Assembly: GCF_031822435.1 (NCBI RefSeq)
Contig: NZ_JAVQLW010000003.1
Location: 248,001 to 312,000 of the forward strand
Direction of reading: 5' to 3'
Length of the DNA: 64,000 bases
Source: Paracoccus sp. MBLB3053
GTDB lineage: Bacteria; Pseudomonadota; Alphaproteobacteria; Rhodobacterales; Rhodobacteraceae
Below are positions 8,905 through 16,934 of this stretch, one piece after another; the first letter of the stretch is position 1; each line of letters opens with the position of its first letter. The position numbers were made by a program, and so were the translations under genes. The notes beneath the pieces are model-generated. The model had not been told where the DNA came from. It worked only from the letters and a program-made list of their open reading frames with translations, and did no database searches.

Positions 8905-9792
8905 CTATCCCTTGACTGCGCCAGCCATGAGCCCGCGCATGAAATACCGCCCCGCGACGATATAGACGACCAGAGTGGGCAGGCCCGCGATCATCGCCGC
9001 AGCCATGTCCACATTGTATTCCTTGACCCCTGTCGACGACGACACGAGGTTGTTCAGCGCCACTGTCATTGGCGCACTTTCCCCGGCGGCAAAGGACACG
9101 CCGAACAGGAAGTCATTCCAGATATTCGTGAACTGGTAGATCACGCAGACCACGATGATCGGTGCCGATGACGGCAGCAGGATGCGCCAGAAGATCGTGA
9201 AGAACCCCGCCCCGTCCATCTGTGCCGACTGCACCAATTCGCCGGGAAAGGATTCGTAGTAGTTTCGAAAGAAGAGCGTGGTGAACCCAAGCCCATAGAC
9301 GACATGGACAAGCACCAGCCCCGCCGTGCTGTTGGAGAGCCCAAGCTGGCCCAGGACCCGCGCCATCGGAATGAGCACCGACTGGAAAGGGATGAAGCAG
9401 GCGAAAAGCATCAGCCCAAAGACGACCCTGTGCCCCGGAAAACGCCACTTGGTCAGGACGTAGCCGTTGAGCGCCCCGAGCGCGGTCGAGATCAGCACGG
9501 CAGGAACCACCATGCGAAACGAATTCCAGAAATAGCCCTTGATACCTTCGCAAGTTACCCCGATGCAGGCGCTGCCCCAGGCTCGAAGCCAGGGTTCGAT
9601 GGTGGGATCACGCGGCAGCGCAAGAATGTCGCCGCCGCGGATCTCGTCCAGGGATTTGAACGAGGTCGAAAGCATCACGAATAGTGGTGTGAGATAGATC
9701 GCGGCAAAGATCACAAGCAGACCGTAAATCACCACGCGGTTCATCAGTGACGGCCCGGCAGCCGTGGCAATTGCCGATTCGCGCGTGCTCAT
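8905..9792 (-). CDS. sugar ABC transporter permease (MalG type)
   Basis: This 295-residue inner-membrane permease has six predicted helices. The EAA-type coupling loop reads YESFPGELVQSAQMDGAGFFTIFWRILLPSSAP (about 195-225), which docks on the ATPase. The sequence around VVYGLGFTTLFFRNYY and IWNDFLFG resembles glucose/mannose permeases of the GtsC branch. Its start overlaps the stop of the partner permease by 4 bases, indicating translational coupling. Confidence 0.9.
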   Translation of the reverse strand: MSTRESAIATAAGPSLMNRVVIYGLLVIFAAIYLTPLFVMLSTSFKSLDEIRGGDILALPRDPTIEPWLRAWGSACIGVTCEGIKGYFWNSFRMVVPAVLISTALGALNGYVLTKWRFPGHRVVFGLMLFACFIPFQSVLIPMARVLGQLGLSNSTAGLVLVHVVYGLGFTTLFFRNYYESFPGELVQSAQMDGAGFFTIFWRILLPSSAPIIVVCVIYQFTNIWNDFLFGVSFAAGESAPMTVALNNLVSSSTGVKEYNVDMAAAMIAGLPTLVVYIVAGRYFMRGLMAGAVKG

Positions 9793-10682
9793 CGCTGGCC
9801 CTCGCGCAATTCGGAGTAGAGATAGGGGACCATGATCGCGGCGATCCCCATCAGCATGATCATCGCCGAGGCAGAGCCCACCGCCATCTGGCTGCGCGTG
9901 AAGGTATAGGAATACATGAAAGTCGAAGGCAGTTCGGTCGCGTTGCCGGGGCCGCCACCCGTCAACGCGATGACAAGGTCGTAGGATTTGATCGCCATAT
10001 GCGCCAGCACGATCACCGCGGACAGGAAGGCCGGGCGCAGCAGCGGAATGACAATGCGGCGGTAGATCGTGAAGCTCGAGGCACCGTCGACGGTTGCGGC
10101 CTTCAGCATCTCACTGTCGATGCCACGCAGACCTGCCAGGAACATTGCCATGACGAAGCCCGAAGCCTGCCATATGCCGGCGATCGCGACTGTGTAGATC
10201 GCCATGTCGGGTCGCACGAGCCAGTCGAAGGTGAAACTCTCCCAACCCCAGCCGCGAACGGTGTTCTGAATGCCCATGCCCGGGTTCAAGAACCACTTCC
10301 AGGCGGTTCCGGTCACGACGAAGGACAGGGCCATCGGATAAAGGTAGATTGGGCGCAAGACGCCCTCGATCCGGATTTTCTGATCAAGGAGAATGGCCAG
10401 AAACAGCCCCAGGGCGATGCAGATCACGATGTAAAGAGAGCCGAAGATCGCAAGGTTCTTCAAAGCCATGTACCAGTTCGGCTGGGCAAACAGCCGTTCA
10501 TATGCGTCGAAGCCAGCCCATTTGTAGACCGGTAGAATACGCGAGGTCGACAGCGACAGAACCGCAGTCCAGACAATGAAGCCATAGACGAAGAAGAGAA
10601 CCAGCGCAAAGGACGGGGCCAGGACCAGCCGTGGCAGCCAGTCCTGCAATCCGCGCCTGGTGTCGGTGGATGAAATGGACAA
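9789..10682 (-). CDS. sugar ABC transporter permease (MalF type)
   Basis: This 297-residue permease has about six membrane helices and a coupling loop at GIDSEMLKAATVDGASSFTIYRRIVIPLLRPA. It pairs with the MalG-type subunit to form the channel. GAGGAA lies about ten bases before the ATG. It follows the binding-protein gene after 62 bases that contain an inverted repeat (10711-10736), an arrangement that usually lowers permease expression relative to the binding protein. Confidence 0.9.
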   Translation of the reverse strand: MSISSTDTRRGLQDWLPRLVLAPSFALVLFFVYGFIVWTAVLSLSTSRILPVYKWAGFDAYERLFAQPNWYMALKNLAIFGSLYIVICIALGLFLAILLDQKIRIEGVLRPIYLYPMALSFVVTGTAWKWFLNPGMGIQNTVRGWGWESFTFDWLVRPDMAIYTVAIAGIWQASGFVMAMFLAGLRGIDSEMLKAATVDGASSFTIYRRIVIPLLRPAFLSAVIVLAHMAIKSYDLVIALTGGGPGNATELPSTFMYSYTFTRSQMAVGSASAMIMLMGIAAIMVPYLYSELREGQR

Positions 10683-10710
10683 AAGGTTCCTCGCAGCTTG
10701 ACCGGCAATG

Positions 10711-10736
10711 TGCCCGGACCGCGCGAGATCCGGGCA
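10711..10736 (-). repeat. intercistronic stem-loop after sugar-binding protein gene
   Basis: TGCCCGGA (10711-10718) and TCCGGGCA (10729-10736) form a perfect 8-bp stem around 10 bases. It lies between the binding-protein stop and the permease start, with no U-tract. It probably shields the upstream mRNA from 3' exonucleases. Confidence 0.6.
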
Positions 10737-10744
10737 GCATCTGG

Positions 10745-11992
10745 TTACATCGCGGCGGCAACCGCCTCGGGCAGACGCTTGAGCGCGTCATCAGTCGAGA
10801 TCTGCCCGTTCACATGCTGAGTCACGACGTCGAAGATCGCTTCCTTGACGGATGACGGCTGGCCGTGGCCATGGGCCAGCGAGCCGGCAAGCGTCCCACC
10901 CTGTGCCGCTTCGGCAAGATCCTTCATTCCCTTCTTGCCGCAATCATCGAATTCGGTATCGGGCACGTCCGTACGGGCGGGCACCGAGCCCTTGACCGTG
11001 TTGAAGGCAACCTGGAAGGTCGGGTCCTCGACGGCCGAGGCCATCTTCAACTGCGCCGCGCGCTTGTCCTCGTCGCCCAGGTCGAACATCACGAACTGGT
11101 CCGAATTGAACAGGACGCTGCCTTGGGTGCCCGGAAAGCGGATGCAGACGAAATCCTCGCCCGGCTTCTTGCCCGCGCGCAGGAACTCGCCCTTGGCCCA
11201 ATCGCCCATTTCCTGCGCGCCAGCCGTGCCTTCGATGACCATTGCCGAAGCGAGGTTCCAGTCTCGGCCCGAGAAACTATCATCGAAATAGCTGCGCAGC
11301 TTCGTCATGTGGTCAAAGACCTTGCGCATGGTCTCTCCGCCCAGGGCCTCGGGGTCGGCGTCGATCACGGCCTTCTTGTAGAAATCCATCCCGCCCTCGG
11401 ACAGCACGACCGCCTCCCACAGCGTGCCGTCCTGCCAGGGCTGGCCGCCATGGGCGAGCGGGGTGATGCCCTGTTCCTTGAAGTTGTCCAGCATGGCGAA
11501 AAGCTCGTCCATGTTCTCGGGTGGCTTGCCCCCGGCCTTGTCCAGCGCGGCCTTGTTGATCCAAAGCCAGTTCGTCGAGTGGACGTTCACGGGTGCGGCG
11601 ATCCAATGGCCGTCATACTTCGAGAAATCCTGCAAGGCGGCGGGGATCACCTTGTCCCAGCCCTGTTCGGCGGCCAGATCGTCAAGGTTGCCCAAGACGC
11701 CCATCTCGGCCCAATCTCGAATATCGAAACCAAGCATCTGAACGGCGGTCGGAGGATCTCCGGCGGTAACGCGCGCCCGCAATGCGGTCATCGCCTGCAC
11801 GCCCGAGCCACCTGCGACCGGCATGTCCTGCCAGCCCACCCCCTTCGAGGCGAGATCGTCCTTCAGCACGCCGAGTGCCGCGGCCTCGCCGCCCGAGGTC
11901 CACCAATGCAGGACCTCGACGCTTTCCTCGGCATGTGCGGCTGAAATGGCCATGACGGAAATGGCCGTTCCGGCCCACAGAAATCTACGCAT
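10745..11992 (-). CDS. sugar ABC transporter substrate-binding protein (glucose/mannose type)
   Basis: This 415-residue periplasmic binding protein has a Sec signal peptide ending in AHA-E near residue 21. The mature start [16 protein letters not shown], the segment [21 protein letters not shown] and the Trp-rich [17 protein letters not shown] are features of the glucose/mannose-binding GtsA group, so a hexose is the likeliest ligand. Arabinose or an alpha-glucoside cannot be excluded. GGGAGGGAG lies just before the ATG. It heads the operon and faces a LacI-type regulator, with an operator-like palindrome 40 bases upstream. Confidence 0.88.
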   Translation of the reverse strand: MRRFLWAGTAISVMAISAAHAEESVEVLHWWTSGGEAAALGVLKDDLASKGVGWQDMPVAGGSGVQAMTALRARVTAGDPPTAVQMLGFDIRDWAEMGVLGNLDDLAAEQGWDKVIPAALQDFSKYDGHWIAAPVNVHSTNWLWINKAALDKAGGKPPENMDELFAMLDNFKEQGITPLAHGGQPWQDGTLWEAVVLSEGGMDFYKKAVIDADPEALGGETMRKVFDHMTKLRSYFDDSFSGRDWNLASAMVIEGTAGAQEMGDWAKGEFLRAGKKPGEDFVCIRFPGTQGSVLFNSDQFVMFDLGDEDKRAAQLKMASAVEDPTFQVAFNTVKGSVPARTDVPDTEFDDCGKKGMKDLAEAAQGGTLAGSLAHGHGQPSSVKEAIFDVVTQHVNGQISTDDALKRLPEAVAAAM

Positions 11993-12031
11993 GTTCTCCC
12001 TCCCTCAGCCGGCTCCCGTTCCGGCACGATA

Positions 12032-12047
12032 TTTATAACGTTTTAAA
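12032..12047. promoter_or_regulatory. LacI-type operator candidate
   Basis: TTTATAACGTTTTAAA is a near-perfect 16-bp palindrome centred on a CpG, the usual layout of LacI/GalR operators. It lies 40 bases upstream of the sugar-binding protein gene. A related half-site, TTTACAACG, occurs at 12140-12148 close to the regulator gene. Confidence 0.65.
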
Positions 12048-12185
12048 TGCGGGGCCTGTCAACAAGAGTGCAGAGCGGCAACCAGCTATCTTTTCGACAT
12101 ATTACCGAGATCTCTGTCTGTCTGATGCCGATCAAGATATTTACAACGATGCATGCATGACGAATCGCCTGCGGCAGGGGGGAAG

Positions 12186-13199
12186 ATGACACGGCGGGAC
12201 AGACCGACGCTGCGCACCATCGCGGCGCAGGCGGGCTTGGCGGTCACGACCGTATCGCGCGCCTTGGCCGACGATCCCAGGATCGCGCCCGAAACACGGG
12301 CGCGTGTCCGCCAGATCGCGTTGCAACAGGGCTACTCTCCCGATCGTGCCGCACAGCGCCTGCGGACCGGCAGGACGAACGTGATCGCCTTTCTTCTGAA
12401 CCCGCATGAGGAAATCCTGGGCTACGGTCAGTCGATGATCCGCGGGCTTACCGAAGCGCTGCGCAGCACCCCCTATCATCTGGTCATCATGCCGGTCTTT
12501 CCCGATCGGCCGGTGGTCGAACCGGTTGAAAACATCCTCCGGAACCGCTTGGCCGACGGGGTGATCTTTTCCCGCACAAGTCCGGACGACCTGCGCGTGC
12601 GTCTGCTGCTTGAACATGGGTTCCCTTTCGTAACCCATGGACGAACGGAACTTGCCACACCCCATCCCTATGTCGATTACGACAATTTCGGCTTTGCCCA
12701 GGCTGCCGCGGCCCGTCTCATCGAACTTGGCGCGCGCAAGCCTTGCCTGATCCCTGCGCCGGCGAACATGACCTTTGCCCAGCATCTTTTCATGGGGTTC
12801 CAGCGCGGATGTGGCGCGGCAGGCATCGAGGGGAAAATCCTGTCAGGTATCACCCTTGATGCAGCACCCCAGCAGATTCACGCTCGAATTGCCGATCTGA
12901 TCCGGAACGATTGCCTTCCCGACGGTTTCGTCTGTCCGGGCGAGGTCAGTGCCATGGCGGTTTATGCCGCCTGCAGCGATGCCGGGCGTGCGGATGACTG
13001 CAGGATCGTGATGAAACACACGTCCGGGGTTGCGAATATCATCCGCCCCCATTTCGACAGCATCTTCGAGGATCTCGCCGAGGCGGGCGAAACCATGGGC
13101 CGCTTTCTTCTGCGTGCGATTGCGGGCGAAGGGCCAGAAAAGCTGATGTTCCTGCAGCCCGCTGAACTGGTGGAAGGTGCGTCCCGATCGCCAGGCTAA
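12186..13199 (+). CDS. LacI-family transcriptional regulator of the sugar ABC operon
   Basis: This 337-residue regulator has an N-terminal LacI helix-turn-helix (PTLRTIAAQAGLAVTTVSRALADDPRIAPETRARV, residues 7-41) and the hinge helix RAAQRLRTGRTNVIAFLL, followed by a periplasmic-binding-protein-like sensor domain. It most likely represses the divergent sugar transporter until the sugar binds. The ATG at 12186 is chosen over an in-frame start 33 bases upstream because GGGGGGAAG lies directly before it and the HTH then starts at the normal distance. Confidence 0.9.
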   Translation: MTRRDRPTLRTIAAQAGLAVTTVSRALADDPRIAPETRARVRQIALQQGYSPDRAAQRLRTGRTNVIAFLLNPHEEILGYGQSMIRGLTEALRSTPYHLVIMPVFPDRPVVEPVENILRNRLADGVIFSRTSPDDLRVRLLLEHGFPFVTHGRTELATPHPYVDYDNFGFAQAAAARLIELGARKPCLIPAPANMTFAQHLFMGFQRGCGAAGIEGKILSGITLDAAPQQIHARIADLIRNDCLPDGFVCPGEVSAMAVYAACSDAGRADDCRIVMKHTSGVANIIRPHFDSIFEDLAEAGETMGRFLLRAIAGEGPEKLMFLQPAELVEGASRSPG

Positions 13200-13211
13200 A
13201 AGGGTAAGCTA

Positions 13212-13242
13212 TCCGATCGTATAATCTGCTCAGCCGATCGGA
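13212..13242 (+). promoter_or_regulatory. inverted repeat flanking a TATAAT box
   Basis: TCCGATCG (13212-13219) and CGATCGGA (13235-13242) are perfect inverted arms. The bases directly after the first arm read TATAAT (13220-13225), an ideal -10 box, but no good -35 is present 17 bases upstream. The layout suits a regulated promoter for the hydrolase genes with a dimeric regulator bound across it. Confidence 0.5.
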
Positions 13243-13250
13243 GAATTCTC

Positions 13251-13286
13251 ATGCGTCTGCTCCGGGTTCATGCTGCTTGGGCGTGA
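13251..13286 (+). CDS. putative leader peptide (11 codons)
   Basis: The frame ATG to TGA encodes MRLLRVHAAWA. GGAG (13240-13243) lies 7 bases before the ATG, an ideal ribosome-site spacing. The 5' arm of a perfect 10-bp hairpin (13261-13270) lies inside the frame, and the stop codon lies in the 3' arm (13284-13293). Ribosomes reading this frame would melt a hairpin whose end covers the hydrolase ribosome site. It is inferred from layout only; the peptide matches no leader I recognise. Confidence 0.4.
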   Translation: MRLLRVHAAWA

Positions 13287-13293
13287 ACCCGGA
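13261..13293 (+). promoter_or_regulatory. hairpin overlapping the ribosome site of the hydrolase gene
   Basis: TCCGGGTTCA (13261-13270) pairs perfectly with TGAACCCGGA (13284-13293) around a 13-base loop. The last GGA of the 3' arm is the first part of the GGAGGAG ribosome site (13291-13297) of the gene starting at 13305. The hairpin could therefore control translation. Confidence 0.5.
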
Positions 13294-13304
13294 GGAGATA
13301 TCCG

Positions 13305-14183
13305 ATGAATGCCCCAATGGCCGTCGAGAGCGCCCGCAGCGTCGCAACCAGGTTCGCGGATTGCCGCGATCGAAGGATTGCATATCGCGAACTCGGCTCG
13401 GGCGAACCGCTGATCTTGTGCCTCAGATTTCGTGGGGTTCTCGACAGTTGGGACCCGGCATTCCTCGACAGCCTCGCCAAGTCCTTCCGCGTCATCACCT
13501 TCGACTATTCCGGACTGGGCCAGTCGACGGGCGAGCCAAGTTACCGCTCGGAAGCGCTGGCCCGCGATGCCATCGATCTCGCCGATGCGCTAGGCATCGA
13601 GAAGTTCGCGATCGCGGGATGGTCGCTGGGTGGCTTGGCTGCACAGGTTGTTGCCTGTCTCATCCCCGATCGCATTACCCATGCGGTCCTTATCGGCGCG
13701 GCTCCACCCGGTAAGGTCGAAAACCCGTCTGAGCCGATCTTCCTTGAGCGAGCCCTGAAGCCGATCAATGACCTTGAGGATGAAACAATCCTGTTTTTCG
13801 AACCCGCATCGCCCGAAAGCCGTGCGGCGGCGGCGGCATCCCGAAAGCGGATCGAAGAGCGCAGCGCAGATCGCAGTCCTGCCGTCGCGCCGGAAATCTA
13901 TCTGAAGTTGCTTCAGGACCGCGCCGCAGAAGATGCCTTCCCGGATATTGATGGTTACGCCGAATTCCTTGCGAATGCGGGGATCCCAATTCTCGTGATC
14001 ACGGGAGATCATGAGATCGTCTTTCCTGCGCCGAACTGGTTCGCGCTGAACAGGGTCTGGAAAAGCCTGCATCTGCTTGTGTTGCCGCAGATGGGGCATG
14101 GTCCCCAGCACGAGGTGCCCGAGATGGCCGCCGAATTCATCGCGAGCTTTGTTCGCCATCGCAGCAAATCCCAACCGGCCTGA
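13305..14183 (+). CDS. alpha/beta hydrolase
   Basis: This 292-residue alpha/beta-hydrolase fold protein has a nucleophile elbow GWSLGG (Ser at about 107), an oxyanion region after GSGEPLILC, a DYSGLGQS strand-loop near 67-74, an acid in ITGDHEIV and a catalytic His in MGHGP near 268. Members hydrolyse esters, lactones or ring-cleavage products; no substrate can be named. GGAGGAG lies 7 bases before the ATG and is partly covered by a hairpin. It precedes a second hydrolase gene on the same strand, separated by 31 bases, so the two are probably co-expressed. Confidence 0.85.
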   Translation: MNAPMAVESARSVATRFADCRDRRIAYRELGSGEPLILCLRFRGVLDSWDPAFLDSLAKSFRVITFDYSGLGQSTGEPSYRSEALARDAIDLADALGIEKFAIAGWSLGGLAAQVVACLIPDRITHAVLIGAAPPGKVENPSEPIFLERALKPINDLEDETILFFEPASPESRAAAAASRKRIEERSADRSPAVAPEIYLKLLQDRAAEDAFPDIDGYAEFLANAGIPILVITGDHEIVFPAPNWFALNRVWKSLHLLVLPQMGHGPQHEVPEMAAEFIASFVRHRSKSQPA

Positions 14184-14214
14184 TCAAGCGGCCGCAGAAG
14201 TGAGGACGGCGGGA

Positions 14215-15054
14215 ATGTCGAACACCATCGTGCTGATCCACGGAGCTTGGCTCAATTCGCTGTGCTGGGAGAACTTCAAATCCCGCTATGAAGGTGCGGG
14301 ATTCACCGTGCTTGCGCCCGACTGGCCCCATGACGACCGCTCGCCTGGCGAGCTTCGCGCCTCGCCTCATCCGGAATTGGCAAGCCTGTCGCAACGCAAG
14401 ATCATCGCACATTATGCCGCGCTCATCTCGCACCTGCCGGAAGAGCCCATTCTAATCGGTCATTCCCTGGGGGGCGTATTCGTCCAGCACCTGCTCGATC
14501 AGGGCCTTGGGGTTGCGGGCGTCGCCATCGACCCTGCGCCCACGCCGGGTGTTCGGCTTTATCCACATGCCATCCGATCGGCGCTGCCGGTATTTGGCGA
14601 CCCGTTCAGTTGGCAAAAGGCCAAGGTCATGTCTCGCGCTTTCTTTGGGAACCGCTTCGCGCAAACCGCACCCCGCGATCAGGTCGATGCGCTTTATGAT
14701 CGCTATATCGTGCCGACGCCCGGGCGGGTCTACTGGAACGGTCTGGTCAACCCGATCAAGATCCGTTGGGACAATCCCCAGCGTGCACCGCTTTTCCTGA
14801 TCGGAGGCGAGCTTGACCTGATCGCGGATAGCGAGATGACTGCCGCGATCTTTCGCAAACAGGAACGAGCGCCTTCAAGAACGGATCTGAAGATTTTCGC
14901 CGGGCGGTCGCATTGGACCTGTCTCGACACCGGTTGGGAGAAGGTTGCAGATGCCGCTTTGGACTGGGCCGTGGCCAATGCCCGCCCGCAGAGCGGCCGA
15001 ACCGACGCGACGCATTCCGTGACCAGACGCAACGCGGTCAGAGCCGCAGTCTGA
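14215..15054 (+). CDS. alpha/beta hydrolase, second copy
   Basis: This 279-residue alpha/beta hydrolase is of a different branch from its neighbour. It opens with IVLIHGAWLNSLCWENF (HGAW oxyanion motif), has the nucleophile elbow GHSLGG (Ser at about 84), Asp in GGELDLIA near 201, and a late His in GRSHWTCLD. This branch resembles small esterase/lyase-like hydrolases of the EstC or hydroxynitrile-lyase-like group. The ATG at 14215 is preferred over an in-frame start at 14077 inside the upstream gene, because the conserved first strand begins right after it and GAGGA lies upstream. Confidence 0.82.
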   Translation: MSNTIVLIHGAWLNSLCWENFKSRYEGAGFTVLAPDWPHDDRSPGELRASPHPELASLSQRKIIAHYAALISHLPEEPILIGHSLGGVFVQHLLDQGLGVAGVAIDPAPTPGVRLYPHAIRSALPVFGDPFSWQKAKVMSRAFFGNRFAQTAPRDQVDALYDRYIVPTPGRVYWNGLVNPIKIRWDNPQRAPLFLIGGELDLIADSEMTAAIFRKQERAPSRTDLKIFAGRSHWTCLDTGWEKVADAALDWAVANARPQSGRTDATHSVTRRNAVRAAV

Positions 15055-15086
15055 ACAACCCCGAAGACCTAATGCCGGTCTCGCAA

Positions 15087-15108
15087 CCGCCCCTTCGCCA
15101 AGGGGCGG
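15087..15108. repeat. GC-rich hairpin after the hydrolase pair
   Basis: CCGCCCCTT (15087-15095) and AAGGGGCGG (15100-15108) make a perfect 9-bp stem with the loop CGCC. It starts 32 bases after the hydrolase stop. No U-run follows, so it is either a weak terminator or an mRNA-protecting structure. Confidence 0.5.
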
Positions 15109-15270
15109 GGCTGAACCTAAGTATAATTGACAGCGTGGAAAAACGCCAAGATTCTCGGGGTTGCGAAAACGACCCCGGCGGACAAAGCCTCGTTTGCGGA
15201 ATTGCGCAATTTCGCGCTGGTATCGTCTTCGGGACAGGGACTTCGGACCAAGGGGGGTATCAGTTTCGCG

Positions 15271-15645
15271 ATGGACGACTGTCCGGAGATAGCCGTCGTC
15301 GACGATGACGAGGCAATCCGCGTTGGCCTCTCGAGCCTGCTCAGATCAGAGAACTATCGGGTAGGGCTATTTGACTGCGCCGAAGCGTTTCTCGGCAGTC
15401 TTGCGCAGGCGATGCCACAATGCCTGCTTACGGATATACAATTGCCCGGGCTGAGTGGCCTCGACCTGCAGTTTCGAATGCGCGTCGATCATCCCGAGCT
15501 TCCGGTGATGGTGATGACCGCCTTTCCCTCCGAGAACGCCCGCCAGATGGCCCTTGCCACGGGCGCCATCCGATTTCTCAGCAAGCCGTTTTCCGATGGC
15601 GAATTGCTGGATTGTCTGCGCAGCTTGCTCGGACGGCCCAGATGA
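15271..15645 (+). CDS. stand-alone response regulator receiver protein
   Basis: This 124-residue protein consists of one CheY-like receiver domain and nothing else. The acidic pocket is EIAVVDDDEA near residue 6, the phospho-acceptor Asp lies in CLLTDIQLPGLSG at about 53, Thr lies in VMVMTAF and the conserved Lys in FLSKPF at about 103. The sequence resembles the receiver of FixJ-type regulators but lacks the DNA-binding half, so it likely acts by protein contact or as a phosphate sink. The ATG at 15271 is chosen because the domain begins right after it. Upstream in-frame codons add an unconserved tail. No cognate kinase gene is adjacent. Confidence 0.8.
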   Translation: MDDCPEIAVVDDDEAIRVGLSSLLRSENYRVGLFDCAEAFLGSLAQAMPQCLLTDIQLPGLSGLDLQFRMRVDHPELPVMVMTAFPSENARQMALATGAIRFLSKPFSDGELLDCLRSLLGRPR

Positions 15646-15913
15646 CGAACGGACAATGGCCAGATGTGCTGGTACGTTTTTCGGACGCTTCCGCCGTGAT
15701 CAGCGCAGAGCGCCCCACGCGCGAGTGAGCGTGCGGCCGTGGATCTGCACGATCGCTGTGTCGTCGTGAAACATGGTCTGGGCCCCGAAGAATTTGCGCA
15801 AACTTTGAGCAAATTCCGTCGATTTCAGATGATCCGCAAATTTTTCTTACCGAATCGCCAATCGCTTAGCCACCTTTCAATGAACGACGGCCGAGAGATT
15901 TCACGGGGGAACC

Positions 15914-16927
15914 ATGACGAACGGATTTTCATTGAACAGGCGCCATCTGCTGGTGTCGGGGGTGGCGGTGGCAGGGCTCGGCCTCGTACCGAAACCTGCC
16001 CGCGCGCAGAGCGCCCCGGTCAAGGTTGCGGGGATCTACACCGTACCAGTCGAACAGCAATGGGTCAGCCGTATCCACAAGGCCGCTCAGGCCGCGCAGC
16101 AACGGGGCGAGATCGAATACACCTTTTCGGAAAACACCTCGAACACCGACTATCCGCGTGTAATGCGCGAATATGCGGAAGGCGGTGCACAGTTGATCGT
16201 CGGCGAGGTTTTCGGTGTCGAACAGGAGGCACGCGAGGTTGCAACGGATTATCCTGAAACGGCCTTCCTGATGGGATCGAGCTTCATGCCCGATGACGCC
16301 TTGGCAAATTTCGGGGTGTTCGACAATTATATCCAGGATGCCTCATATTTGACCGGCATCGTTGCCGGAGCGATGACCAAAAGCGGCAATATCGGCATGG
16401 TCGGAGGTTTCCCGATACCCGAGGTAAACCGCCTGATGCATGCCTTCATGGCTGGCGTCCGCGAAATGCGCCCCGATGCCAGATTCCAGATCAGCTTCAT
16501 CGGTTCGTGGTTCGACCCGCCCAAGGCCAAGGAAACCGCTTTGGCCATGATCGAAAGCGGGGCCGACGTGATGTATGCCGAACGTTTCGGGGTGTCGGAC
16601 GCAGCCAAGGAAAAGGGCGTGCTGGCGATCGGCAACGTCATTGATACCCAGGCGGACTACCCGGAAACCGTGGTGGCCTCGGCGCTTTGGCATTTCGAAC
16701 CCACGCTTTCGGCTGCGCTCGCGAAGGTGAAGGCCGGGGAATTCCAGGCTGCGAATTTCGGGCTTTATTCCTATATGAAGGAAGGCGGTGCATCACTCGC
16801 ACCCTTCGGCACCTTCGAAGGCAAGATCCCGCAGGAGGCGCTCGACATGATCGCCAGCAAAAGTGCGGCGATCAAGGATGGAAGCCTTGAGGTCGAGGTC
16901 GACGACAGCGAGCCCAAGGCTTCCTGA
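15914..16927 (+). CDS. BMP-family ABC transporter substrate-binding protein
   Basis: This 337-residue binding protein has a twin-arginine-like signal (NRRHLLVSGVAVAGLGLV) cut near ARA-Q. Its body is of the basic-membrane-protein/nucleoside-binding (BMP) type, with VAGIYTVPVEQQWVSRIHKA and GEVFGVEQEAREVATDYPETAFLMGSS. BMP proteins bind nucleosides or nucleobases. It leads an operon with an ATPase, two permeases and cytosine deaminase, which points to cytosine or a related base as ligand. GGGGGA lies just before the ATG. Confidence 0.88.
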   Translation: MTNGFSLNRRHLLVSGVAVAGLGLVPKPARAQSAPVKVAGIYTVPVEQQWVSRIHKAAQAAQQRGEIEYTFSENTSNTDYPRVMREYAEGGAQLIVGEVFGVEQEAREVATDYPETAFLMGSSFMPDDALANFGVFDNYIQDASYLTGIVAGAMTKSGNIGMVGGFPIPEVNRLMHAFMAGVREMRPDARFQISFIGSWFDPPKAKETALAMIESGADVMYAERFGVSDAAKEKGVLAIGNVIDTQADYPETVVASALWHFEPTLSAALAKVKAGEFQAANFGLYSYMKEGGASLAPFGTFEGKIPQEALDMIASKSAAIKDGSLEVEVDDSEPKAS

Positions 16928-16934
16928 GCATCTC

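Noticed and set aside
15122..15155. TATAAT and TTGACA overlapping before the receiver gene
   Set aside because: The two boxes overlap at 15122-15132 and cannot form one promoter. The TTGACA lacks a good -10 at 17 bases (GATTCT).
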